The position numbers and the translations under genes are program-made. A stretch of 9,037 nucleotides of DNA, taken from Victivallales bacterium (GTDB lineage Bacteria > Verrucomicrobiota > Lentisphaeria > Oligosphaerales > Lenti-02). Each line of letters begins with the position of its first letter. The first letter of the stretch is position 1. Below are positions 1 through 6,715 of the stretch, one piece after another. The stretch lies in NCBI GenBank assembly GCA_018648945.1, contig JABGQJ010000284.1:1-9037 (forward strand). Direction: 5' to 3'. The notes beneath the pieces were generated by a model. It was not told where the DNA came from, made no database searches, and saw nothing but the letters and a program-made list of their open reading frames with translations.

Positions 1-59
1 CCGGAGCGGGGCGGTATGGTTGGCCGACTTGCTCCCCCCCACCTACCCGCATCTGCGTC

Positions 60-64
60 AGGAG
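60..64 (+). promoter_or_regulatory. Ribosome binding site fixing the DUF4838 start
   Basis: AGGAG lies 6 nt before the ATG at 71. An upstream in-frame ATG at 20 has no comparable motif, and its use would put 17 residues unlike a signal sequence ahead of the hydrophobic leader. The start at 71 is therefore preferred. Confidence 0.75.
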
Positions 65-70
65 ATCGCG

Positions 71-2587
71 ATGAATAGACGTATCATTCTACTTGCTCTC
101 ACGCTCGTGACAGGTCTCACGACTCCGGCAACGGACATTGTCCTGGTGAAGGGCGGCAAGGCCCGGGCCACGGTCGTGATCCCGGCCAAAGCCCATGCGC
201 GAGAGAAGCTGGCGGCCAAGGAACTGCGCCGCTATGTGCAGGCCATCTGCGGCGTTGAGCTCCCTCTCAAGGAGGATGGCCAGGCCGCTCCTGGGACCGG
301 GCTCTACATCGGGACCTGCGCCGTTAGCCAAGATGGCGATCTGCCAAAAGCGGACCTGAACCCGGAGTCGTACGCGATCCGGGCTCGTGATGGCAATCTG
401 TTCTTCACTGGTCGGCATCCGACGCCCATCTACTTTGCGGTGGTCTCATTTATCGAGCAGGATCTGGGCGTGCGTTGGTTTGCGCCGGGAGACCTCTGGG
501 AACATGTGCCCAAAGGGAAGGCTGGTGAACTGACGGTAACTGTGTCCTCCCGCGTCGTGCTGCCCGGTACGTCCCCGCGCGTCTGGTCGGGACACGATTG
601 GGGACCGTCGTGGAAGGACTGGAATCTGCGCAACAAGACCGTGATGGGGGAAGTGGTCCCGCGCCGCCAGTTCCAGAACCGAGTCCACGCCGCCTTCCCG
701 ACCGGGAAATATGCGGAGACGCACCCCGAGTATTACCCACTGATCAAGGGCAAGCGCTGGCTTCCCCCTGAAGGCATGCGCCACTGGCGGCCCTGCGAAG
801 GCAGTCCCGAAGTCCAACAGGTCGTGATCGACTACGCCCGCAAGTGGCTCGATGCGCGGCCCACGGTGGACAGCTTCTCGGTGGGGATGGATGACATCAG
901 CCACCTCTGCTCCTGCCCCGTCTGCCGCGCGCTCGATCCGGCCCCGGACTCCTACGAGAAGCGCCAGTTCTCCGACCGGCACTACAAGTTCGTCAACGCC
1001 ATCGCCAAGGGCCTCGCCAAGACCCATCCGGACCGCTACATCGGCACCCTCATCTACAACATCGCCCGCGATCTCCCGGCAACGGTGGACAAGCTGGAGC
1101 CCAATGTCTTTGGCTTCATCACCGAGACCTCCGCGCTCTGGTGGCAGGAGGGCCGCAAAGAGGCCGATCACGAACTGACCCGCCAATGGGCCAAGCGCTG
1201 CGCCCACCTTTCCCGCTACGACTACTTCGGTATGGGCTGCTTCACCCCCCGCTTCTACCCCCACGCCATTGACGAGCAGATCAAGTTCGACAAGTCCATC
1301 GGCATGGAGGGCATGTACATCGAGATCTACACCTTTCTGCCCCATACCGCGCCCATGATCTGGCTCACTGCCAAGCTCCAGTGGGACCACCGGCAGGACG
1401 CGGACACGCTGCTTGGGGAGTTCTACCAGAAAATGTACGGCCCCGCCGCGCCGACCATGACCCGGTATTGGAATCTCCTGGAACGCTCCTGGAACACGCC
1501 TCGGCCAGGGCGCGAAGGCTGGGTTCACCGGCGGATTCTCAACCAAGCCCTGGCCATGAGTCCGGAGGATCTCGACGCCGCCGAGGGGTTGCTTGCCACC
1601 GCCCTCAGGGAAGCCGCGACTGACAAGCAGAGAAAACGCCTCGCGATCCACCGCGACGCCCTGCGCTACTCCGGCTACGCCATCCGCGCCTATGGCATCT
1701 CCCGCGAGCTGGCCGCCCTACCCATCGCCGACGCAGCATCGGCCGACCAGGTCCTCACTCGGCTGGAGACCATGGCCCGCCTCGCCAAGGAACGGCGTGC
1801 CTTCTACGCCGAAGTCGCCCAGCGGCAGGATCTGCTGGGGCGCAACGTCAAGGGGCTGACCATCACCAAGCCCTACTTCCCCATGGGGGACTTCGGCAAG
1901 CTCGAGAGCGGGGCTTTCTCGGCGATGCAACGCCTGCTCGCCTGGACCAGCACACACGCCCCCCAACGTCTGGCCGAAACCACGCGACGGCTTCAGGCCA
2001 CCGTCGACGGCTCTATCGGTTCGCTGGCCAAAGCGTACTTGTGGATCGCTGAGTCCAAACCCAAGAGCGCCCTCAAGAATGGTGACTTCGAGACTAGAAA
2101 GACCAATCAGGAAACGCCCGCGCAAGCCGACTGGGAGACTGCCGGGGCTCCCACTGGCTGGTCCACCTGGAGCCGTACCGGGCGCGCGACGTTTGGCGTG
2201 AAGGCCGCCGAGGGGGCCAACGGCAAGGGAGCGGCAGTGATCGCTGGTGCGGAGTCGGCGGCCTACCTGCAGAGCGTGCGCGTGAAGGCTGGCGACCGCA
2301 TGGTCTGTATGGGGCGGGTCCGGCTCGTGCGTGGGGCCGAGAGCAGCGCCACGGCCAGATTCAGCTTCCGGTTCCGAAACGCGGCAGGCAAGTGGCACAA
2401 GCGGCGCGACCTGGAGGGCTCCCTCCAAGCCGACGCCGGCCGCAGCGACTGGCAGGATCTGGCCATCGTGGTGGAGGTCCCCGCCGGGGCAACGGCCCTC
2501 CTCGTCATGCCCGGTGCCACCGGGCAGAAGCCCGGCGACCTGGCCCTCTTCGATGATTTCCGTGTGTATCGGATTCCCAAGAAATGA
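71..2587 (+). CDS. Secreted DUF4838 glycosidase-like protein with C-terminal carbohydrate-binding-like domain
   Basis: This 838-residue protein resembles the DUF4838 family of extracellular proteins found in polysaccharide-degrading bacteria, which are distantly related to alpha-glucuronidase/hexosaminidase-type hydrolases. Residues 1-20 form a signal peptide (MNRR, then a hydrophobic stretch to TTPA), so export is likely. Residues about 22-160 look like the alpha/beta N-terminal domain of such enzymes: AAKELRRYVQAICGVELPL, then GLYIGT, then FAVVSFIEQDLGVRWFAPG. Residues about 165-480 would be the barrel-like DUF4838 core, with a GMDD stretch (272-275) just before the family-typical cysteine motif C280-S-C282-P-V-C285, possibly a metal or structural site. 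Residues about 480-660 are mostly helical. Residues about 667-835 begin LKNGDFE and end in FDDFRVYRI, as in jelly-roll carbohydrate-binding modules. The substrate cannot be read from the sequence, and I do not assign catalytic residues. A D-2-hydroxyacid dehydrogenase follows 11 nt downstream, probably in the same transcript. The family call is firm; enzymatic activity is inferred. Confidence 0.85.
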   Translation: MNRRIILLALTLVTGLTTPATDIVLVKGGKARATVVIPAKAHAREKLAAKELRRYVQAICGVELPLKEDGQAAPGTGLYIGTCAVSQDGDLPKADLNPESYAIRARDGNLFFTGRHPTPIYFAVVSFIEQDLGVRWFAPGDLWEHVPKGKAGELTVTVSSRVVLPGTSPRVWSGHDWGPSWKDWNLRNKTVMGEVVPRRQFQNRVHAAFPTGKYAETHPEYYPLIKGKRWLPPEGMRHWRPCEGSPEVQQVVIDYARKWLDARPTVDSFSVGMDDISHLCSCPVCRALDPAPDSYEKRQFSDRHYKFVNAIAKGLAKTHPDRYIGTLIYNIARDLPATVDKLEPNVFGFITETSALWWQEGRKEADHELTRQWAKRCAHLSRYDYFGMGCFTPRFYPHAIDEQIKFDKSIGMEGMYIEIYTFLPHTAPMIWLTAKLQWDHRQDADTLLGEFYQKMYGPAAPTMTRYWNLLERSWNTPRPGREGWVHRRILNQALAMSPEDLDAAEGLLATALREAATDKQRKRLAIHRDALRYSGYAIRAYGISRELAALPIADAASADQVLTRLETMARLAKERRAFYAEVAQRQDLLGRNVKGLTITKPYFPMGDFGKLESGAFSAMQRLLAWTSTHAPQRLAETTRRLQATVDGSIGSLAKAYLWIAESKPKSALKNGDFETRKTNQETPAQADWETAGAPTGWSTWSRTGRATFGVKAAEGANGKGAAVIAGAESAAYLQSVRVKAGDRMVCMGRVRLVRGAESSATARFSFRFRNAAGKWHKRRDLEGSLQADAGRSDWQDLAIVVEVPAGATALLVMPGATGQKPGDLALFDDFRVYRIPKK

Positions 2588-2588
2588 G

Positions 2589-2593
2589 AGAGG
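2589..2593 (+). promoter_or_regulatory. Ribosome binding site choosing between two dehydrogenase starts
   Basis: AGAGG, within the purine run 2586-2593, is 5 nt before the ATG at 2599. An in-frame ATG at 2584 overlaps the previous stop codon (ATGA) but has only the purine-poor end of the DUF4838 gene upstream. Use of 2584 would add MREAS to the protein. The 2599 start gives MSRSILFTG, which runs directly into the first beta strand. Confidence 0.6.
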
Positions 2594-2598
2594 CATCC

Positions 2599-3621
2599 AT
2601 GAGCCGCAGCATCCTCTTTACCGGTCAGCCCGGCACCGTCCACGGCGAACTGTGGAGCAGCTACTCCCAGCAACGCGCCGAGGCGCTGGGCTTCACGGTC
2701 CGCATGAACGAACGCGCTGGCAAGCTCTCGCCAGAAGAGTGGGCGGATCTCTTCGCCGACGAAGAGGCGATCATGACCACCTGGGGCGTGCCGCGCCTCG
2801 ACGAGAGCGTCCTGGCCAAGAACACGTGCCTGCGCTTCGTGGGCCATGCCGCGGGCAGCGTCGCCAACTTGGTCTCTGACGAGCTGTACACTCGCGGCGT
2901 GCGGGTGATCACAGCCAATGCCGTCATGGCCCGTTCCGTGGCCGAATGGTGCCTCACCGCCACCATGCTGGCCGCCCGCAACTTCCTCGACTACGCCAAA
3001 TTCGGCGGCACCGAGCCCCCGAATGCCGCACACCGCGCCGCAGTCAACGGCATGGCAGACGTGACGGTCGGCATCTGGGGATTCGGCGATGTGGTGCGGG
3101 CGCTCCTGGACATGCTCGCCCCGCTCCAGCCCGGGCGCATCCTGGTCTGCGACGACTACCTATCGATAGACGAGGCGGACAGGCGCGGCATCGAGAAGGT
3201 CGATCTCGCCACTCTCGCCCGCGAAAGCGACATCCTCCACACCCTCACCGGTCTGACTCACCAGACGAAGGGCGGGCTTGGTGCCGAACTGCTCGCCACC
3301 GTCCGCTCGGGAGCCACGCTTATCAACGCGGGGCGCGCCCCGCTGATCGAGCGGCAGGCCTTTCTGACGGAATTGGCCGATGGTCGGCTCCGCGCGATCC
3401 TGGACGTGCACTACCAAGAGCCCCCCCGCGCGGAAGATCCCTTCGTCCAGCTCCCCAACGTCATCATGACGCCCCACTGCGCGGGGCGCGGCAGTCGTGG
3501 TCGCTATGTCGCCACGGTACTGGAGGAATACGACCGCTTCCTGAAGGGAGAGCCCTTGCTGTACGAAATCAGCCACGAACGCGCCTTGAGCATGACGAAC
3601 TCCGACCTGGTACGGGGGTGA
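2599..3621 (+). CDS. D-isomer-specific 2-hydroxyacid dehydrogenase
   Basis: This 340-residue cytoplasmic enzyme of the D-2-hydroxyacid dehydrogenase superfamily (the PGDH/formate dehydrogenase fold) would interconvert a 2-oxoacid and a D-2-hydroxyacid with NAD(H). Residues 1-110 form the split substrate domain (ending RGVRVITANAVMARSVAEW). Residues about 153-290 are the nucleotide-binding domain, with GIWGFGDVV (158-166). Acidic D185 and D186 close the second strand (ILVCDD), which favours NAD over NADP. The catalytic triad of the family is visible: R246 in NAGRA, E274 in DVHYQEP and H293 in TPHCAG. An oddity is that the third glycine of the GxGxxG loop is V166. The gene follows the DUF4838 gene after 11 nt and is likely co-transcribed, so a role in using a sugar-derived acid is plausible but inferred. 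The substrate is unknown. It converges on the MATE gene, with 24 nt between the stop codons. Confidence 0.9.
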   Translation: MSRSILFTGQPGTVHGELWSSYSQQRAEALGFTVRMNERAGKLSPEEWADLFADEEAIMTTWGVPRLDESVLAKNTCLRFVGHAAGSVANLVSDELYTRGVRVITANAVMARSVAEWCLTATMLAARNFLDYAKFGGTEPPNAAHRAAVNGMADVTVGIWGFGDVVRALLDMLAPLQPGRILVCDDYLSIDEADRRGIEKVDLATLARESDILHTLTGLTHQTKGGLGAELLATVRSGATLINAGRAPLIERQAFLTELADGRLRAILDVHYQEPPRAEDPFVQLPNVIMTPHCAGRGSRGRYVATVLEEYDRFLKGEPLLYEISHERALSMTNSDLVRG

Positions 3622-3633
3622 TCTTACCGTACC
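3609..3633. terminator. Candidate hairpin between convergent genes
   Basis: GGTACGG (3609-3615) and CCGTACC (3627-3633) are perfect 7-bp inverted arms around an 11-nt loop. The hairpin spans the dehydrogenase stop codon (3619-3621) and ends 12 nt before the MATE stop codon, where a bidirectional terminator would be expected. No T-run follows on either strand, so an intrinsic terminator of the usual kind is not supported. It may instead be an RNA-stabilising stem or chance. Confidence 0.35.
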
Positions 3634-3645
3634 CGAAGCAGCGAA

Positions 3646-5019
3646 TCAGGTAGCTGCGGGCTGGGGTGCCGAGGCCCTCAGGGAGACTGCATTGATCACG
3701 CGCCGCCCATAGACGAGCGCCAGCAGCCCCGCCAGATTGCTGCCCACCATGATTCCCCCGAACACGCCCGGCACGCCAAAGAAGGCCGTGCCGATCAGGG
3801 CAAAGGGCACGTTGAAGGCGGCCAGGAAGATGGCATTGAGCGCCAGTGAAGCCAGCGGCCGGGAGATGGCGTTCAGGAAAATCGTCACATAGCGCAACAC
3901 CTCGCGCAGGCCGTAGCCAAAGGGCATGATGCGCAGATAGAGCGTCAGATAGCGTTCCAGCTCAGGGTCGTTGCGGGAGAATAGCGGGGCCATCCAGGGC
4001 GCCGCCAGGAAGAACACCACCGCAATGATGGCTCCCCAGCCCAGCGCCAGCCGCTCGCTCCAGCGACGACACCCCTCCACGCGGTCGTAGCGACCTGCGC
4101 CGTAGTTCTGCCCCACCAGGGGCACCAGCGAGATGCCAAGCGCCATCGGGCACAGGTACGCGAACATCTCCACCCGACCGCCGACCCCGAACGCTGCCAC
4201 CGCCGATTCCCCGTGCTTGCCCACCAGCCCGGTCAGGATGAACATGGATGCAGGCATGAGCATGTTGGAGACAAAAGCCGGGCACGCAATGTGGAGGGAA
4301 TGGGCCCAGGACCTCAGCAACTGCCTCGGGTTCAGATGCGGACGGGCAACCAAGCCATACCGACGGTGCAGCACGTAGATGCTCAGGGCAAAGGTCAGGA
4401 TGCGCGTCGCCGTGGTCGCAATCGCGGCCCCCCGGATCCCCAGCGCGGGCAGGCCCCATGGACCAAAGATCAGGATCGGGTCCAGGATGCAGTTCAGCAC
4501 CGACCCAACCACCATGACGAAACTGGGCCACTTCGCATCCCCGGCCGCGCGCAGCACACTGTTGGCGGGCATGGAGAGGAAGGCCAGCCCCGTGAAAGGC
4601 AGGTAGTAGAGCATGTATCCCCGGATCAGCGGCAACGTCTCCTCCGTCGCGTTCATCGCGCGGAACAGGGGGGTGAGACAGGCCAGAGCACCCAAGCCGA
4701 GGGCCTCCACCAGCAGGAAGGTGAGCAACATGCAGTCGGTCGCGACCCGGCGGGCCTTCTCCCGATCGCCTTCGCCAAGAGCTTGCGATACCACGACTGT
4801 CGTGGCCATGCCCAACGCCATCGCCACACTGCCCATCACCATGGCCACCGGAAAGGTGAAAGCCATCGCCGCCATGGGGACCGTCCCCAGCTTGGCCACA
4901 AACCACGCGTCCGCCAAGTTGAAGGCGGTCATCGAGAAGGTCCCGGCCAACATCGGCACCGCCATGCCGATCATCTGTCGGCCAATATGCCCTTGGGTTA
5001 GGTCTTTGTGCTGCTTCAT
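3646..5019 (-). CDS. MATE-family multidrug/metabolite efflux protein
   Basis: This 457-residue inner-membrane protein has about 12 hydrophobic segments in two homologous halves, the usual size and form for the MATE (NorM/DinF-like) family. Members export cationic or aromatic compounds by Na+ or H+ antiport. N-terminal half: an amphipathic start LTQGHIGRQMIGMAVPMLAG, then NLADAWFVAKLGTVPMAAMAF in TM1-TM2. D37 sits where a functionally important TM1 acidic residue is found in NorM proteins. Later landmarks are LRAAGDAKWP (156-164) and LNCILDPILIFG (175-186). The second half repeats the pattern: ACPAFVSNMLMPASMFILTG (245-264), AVAAFGVGGRVEMF (273-286) and PLVGQNYGAGR (300-310). The C-terminus is a short Ala/Pro-rich cytoplasmic tail. 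The Shine-Dalgarno sequence is weak (AGG 1 nt before the ATG), but the start suits the family. The gene is transcribed against its neighbours and is divergent from the nitroreductase. The substrate is unknown. Confidence 0.92.
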   Translation of the reverse strand: MKQHKDLTQGHIGRQMIGMAVPMLAGTFSMTAFNLADAWFVAKLGTVPMAAMAFTFPVAMVMGSVAMALGMATTVVVSQALGEGDREKARRVATDCMLLTFLLVEALGLGALACLTPLFRAMNATEETLPLIRGYMLYYLPFTGLAFLSMPANSVLRAAGDAKWPSFVMVVGSVLNCILDPILIFGPWGLPALGIRGAAIATTATRILTFALSIYVLHRRYGLVARPHLNPRQLLRSWAHSLHIACPAFVSNMLMPASMFILTGLVGKHGESAVAAFGVGGRVEMFAYLCPMALGISLVPLVGQNYGAGRYDRVEGCRRWSERLALGWGAIIAVVFFLAAPWMAPLFSRNDPELERYLTLYLRIMPFGYGLREVLRYVTIFLNAISRPLASLALNAIFLAAFNVPFALIGTAFFGVPGVFGGIMVGSNLAGLLALVYGRRVINAVSLRASAPQPAAT

Positions 5020-5087
5020 GCCTGAGCCGATTCGCCAGTAGGCTATGCTTCGGAAACGACCGCACCCTACTCCCTCAATGGACTATT

Positions 5088-5103
5088 TCAAACGCCCGTT
5101 TGA
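5088..5103. promoter_or_regulatory. 16-bp palindrome, candidate operator between divergent genes
   Basis: TCAAACGCCCGTTTGA is two perfect 7-bp arms around CC. After one mismatch the symmetry continues for two more pairs (5085-5106 and 5086-5105). It lies in the intergenic region between the MATE gene (minus strand) and the nitroreductase (plus strand). The right arm overlaps TTGACA at 5100-5105, a perfect sigma-70 -35 hexamer on the plus strand, but I find no convincing -10 sequence at 16-18 nt from it. The left arm overlaps TTGAAA on the minus strand (5091 to 5086), followed 16 nt later by a poor -10 match, TAGGGT (5069 to 5064), about 45 bp from the MATE start codon. Size and symmetry suit a dimeric helix-turn-helix repressor. 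No regulator gene is in the window, so the binding protein is unknown. Confidence 0.45.
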
Positions 5104-5105
5104 CA

Positions 5106-5132
5106 TGTCTCTCCCCGCCGGGGCAAGAGACA
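5106..5132. repeat. Strong bulged hairpin next to the palindrome
   Basis: Outer arms TGTCTCT (5106-5112) and AGAGACA (5126-5132) pair perfectly. Inner arms CCCC (5113-5116) and GGGG (5120-5123) pair around a GCC loop, with a two-base CA bulge (5124-5125) on the right side. That gives 11 paired positions within 27 nt. No T-run follows on either strand, so it is not a typical intrinsic terminator. It starts 3 nt after the 16-bp palindrome and would lie early in any plus-strand transcript that starts nearby. Its role is unknown: it could be an mRNA 5' stem, a second operator, or part of a small RNA. Confidence 0.5.
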
Positions 5133-5176
5133 GTCGGCGCCGGTTGCCGGAAGCACCAGGCAAATACGTTGGCTGA

Positions 5177-5218
5177 GCGGCCTGCGACACGGCAGCTCGG
5201 GGCCGAAGGCTGCGCCGC
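5177..5218. other. Nested GC-rich inverted repeats in the nitroreductase upstream region
   Basis: GCGGC (5177-5181) can pair with GCCGC (5214-5218), enclosing GCAGC (5192-5196) paired with GCTGC (5209-5213). The arms are short and the local GC content is high, so chance is a real possibility. I do not recognise a tRNA, a known riboswitch or a coding frame with family features anywhere in 5133-5304. The stretch is best read as an untranslated leader or spacer for the nitroreductase operon. Confidence 0.2.
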
Positions 5219-5304
5219 CTAGGTCCCCGTGCGCCAGGACTGGCAAAACCGCGCGCCAGGGGCACATTCCTCGGTGGACGATGCACCGCGAACCCCCAGT
5301 TGCC

Positions 5305-5310
5305 AAGGAG
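5305..5310 (+). promoter_or_regulatory. Ribosome binding site fixing the nitroreductase start
   Basis: AAGGAG is 6 nt before the ATG at 5317. The in-frame ATG at 5281 would add 12 residues (MHREPPVAKEIE) that nitroreductases do not have, and it lacks a comparable site. Confidence 0.8.
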
Positions 5311-5316
5311 ATCGAG

Positions 5317-5841
5317 ATGGACATCTTCAAAGCCATTGCCAAACGCCACAGCTACCGTGGTGCCTTCCTGCCCAAGCCCGTGCCAAGGGAAGACCTCCAG
5401 CGCATCGTTCAGGCTGGCATCCTGGCTCCGAGTGGGTGCAATGCCCAGACCACGACGTTCGCAATCGTGGACGACCCGGCAATCCTGGCGAGCATCTACG
5501 AGGTTCTTGACCGCCCGGGGCTCCGGCTCCCCCCTGCCCTCATCGTCTGCATCGCCGAGCCCAGAGTTGTTTTCCAGGACATGCATTTCGAGCTGGAGGA
5601 CTGCTCCGCCGCCACCGAGAACATCCTGCTGGCAGTCACGGCCCTCGGCTACGCCACCGTCTGGATCGACGGGATGCTGCGCATGAACGGCGTCGCCGAG
5701 AAGATCGGCCAAATCCTGAACATCCCGGCAGACCGACAGGTGCAGATCATCCTTCCCATCGGCGTTCCCGCCGCCCCAGGCAAGCAACCGGAGAAACTCC
5801 CGTTTGCGGAGCGCGCCTGGTTCAACCGCTACGAGGGCTAA
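5317..5841 (+). CDS. Small nitroreductase-family FMN oxidoreductase
   Basis: This 174-residue member of the nitroreductase superfamily is expected to bind FMN as a homodimer in the cytoplasm and to use NAD(P)H to reduce a nitro, quinone or other electron-poor substrate. The N-terminus MDIFKAIAKRHSYRGAF has the family FMN-phosphate-binding arginines (R10, R14). APSGCNAQTTTFAIV (38-51) matches the usual APSGxNxQPxxF signature with a Thr in place of Pro. LEDCSAATENILLAVTALGYATVWID (93-118) matches the helix and flavin-contact strand near the middle of the family, and the C-terminal half holds IILPIGVPA. Length is at the short end, typical of compact versions. The gene has a strong Shine-Dalgarno sequence and is first in a likely operon with the phosphoesterase (31-nt gap) and two sugar permeases. 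The divergent MATE gene makes a detoxification or redox role plausible. The substrate is unknown. Confidence 0.88.
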   Translation: MDIFKAIAKRHSYRGAFLPKPVPREDLQRIVQAGILAPSGCNAQTTTFAIVDDPAILASIYEVLDRPGLRLPPALIVCIAEPRVVFQDMHFELEDCSAATENILLAVTALGYATVWIDGMLRMNGVAEKIGQILNIPADRQVQIILPIGVPAAPGKQPEKLPFAERAWFNRYEG

Positions 5842-5872
5842 CCCCTTCCCTGTGCAATTCCCCCTACGCAGA

Positions 5873-6715
5873 ATGAGTCGAAGACAGTTCCTGAAGGCTG
5901 CCTTGGTGGCGGCGGCGGGGTCGGTCTGCGCCTATCCCTGGCTCGCGGAGCACCGCTTGCTCCGCGTAAATCGGTACCGCCTCCCCATCCCCCATCTCCC
6001 GGAGGCCTTCCGCGGCTTCACCATCGCCCAAGTGACCGACATGCACCTTGGCCCGATGGTTTCCGAGAGATTCCTGGGCAAGGTGATCAAGAAGGCGAAC
6101 GGGCTGGGCGCGGACGCCATCGTCCTGACCGGCGATCATGTCCACGGTCGCGGCACTCGCGCATCAGTGGAACGCGCCTGGGACCTGCTCTCCCCGCTTG
6201 AGGCCCCCGACGGCGTCCATGCCGTCTTGGGCAACCACGACTACGGACAGAAGGACTGCTCCACGCAACTCCTCAGCGAGTCAGGCTGGAGCCTGCACGG
6301 CAAAGTCCTCCCCCTGCGACGGGACGGCCAGACCCTCTGGTTGGTGGGAGCGGGCGACTTCTGGCGTGACAACCTGCCCCTGGACCCCCTATTGGAGAAA
6401 CTGCCGGAGAAGGACTGCCGCATCGTCTTGGCCCACAACCCCGACACGGCCGACTCCACAAGGCACGGACGCACCGACCTCTTCATCTCCGGCCACACCC
6501 ATGGCGGGCAGGTCCACATTCCCTTCATTGGCACCCCCGTACTCCCCGTGCGCAACAAGACCTACAGCTCTGGACTGAAGCGCTCGCCGCGGGGCGAGTC
6601 CGTGTTCATCTGCCGGGGTATTGGCTGGTCGATCCTCCCTGTACGCTTCCTGTGCCCCCCCGAGCTGGCCGTGCTCGAACTGGTGCCCGCCGAGGACCGG
6701 GAGGCGAGCGCATGA
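5873..6715 (+). CDS. Tat-exported calcineurin-like metallophosphoesterase (YkuE/YaeI type)
   Basis: This is a 280-residue metal-dependent phosphoesterase. The start at 5873 is chosen because it opens with MSRRQFLK, a twin-arginine signal (R3, R4), followed by a hydrophobic stretch to about residue 20, so a folded enzyme is probably carried across the inner membrane. All calcineurin-type metal-site blocks are present in order: D56-M-H58, G87-D88, G120-N121-H122-D123, H188 in AHNPD, and G207-H208-T209-H210-G211-G212. Overall layout and length match the YkuE/YaeI group, whose physiological substrates are poorly defined. The Shine-Dalgarno sequence is weak. The gene follows the nitroreductase by 31 nt and overlaps the next permease through ATGA, so it is probably translated together with a sugar transporter. 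Removal of phosphate from a phosphorylated solute before uptake is possible, but that is inference. Confidence 0.9.
   Translation: MSRRQFLKAALVAAAGSVCAYPWLAEHRLLRVNRYRLPIPHLPEAFRGFTIAQVTDMHLGPMVSERFLGKVIKKANGLGADAIVLTGDHVHGRGTRASVERAWDLLSPLEAPDGVHAVLGNHDYGQKDCSTQLLSESGWSLHGKVLPLRRDGQTLWLVGAGDFWRDNLPLDPLLEKLPEKDCRIVLAHNPDTADSTRHGRTDLFISGHTHGGQVHIPFIGTPVLPVRNKTYSSGLKRSPRGESVFICRGIGWSILPVRFLCPPELAVLELVPAEDREASA

Noticed and set aside
446..1651. A 401-codon minus-strand open frame opposite the DUF4838 gene
   Set aside because: It has no recognisable domain and a Gly/Val/Arg-rich composition typical of antisense frames in high-GC genes. The plus-strand frame has a signal peptide, Shine-Dalgarno sequence and family motifs.
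3421..3427. C7 homopolymer in the dehydrogenase (similar runs at 34-40 and 6655-6661) as phase-variation tracts
   Set aside because: The frames are intact through the coding tracts, and runs of seven C are expected in DNA of this composition. No evidence of switching.
3962..5065. A 367-codon minus-strand frame overlapping the MATE gene in another frame
   Set aside because: Its translation is Gly/His/Arg/Pro-rich without membrane segments or motifs. The MATE frame explains the region fully.
5229..5260. GCGCCAGG present twice about 24 nt apart before the nitroreductase
   Set aside because: A single short GC-rich direct repeat is compatible with chance, with no third copy or regular spacing.
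5133..5304. A tRNA, riboswitch or small gene in the nitroreductase upstream region
   Set aside because: No T-loop or anticodon-arm pattern, no riboswitch motif I recognise, and no open frame with both a plausible ribosome site and a protein-like composition.
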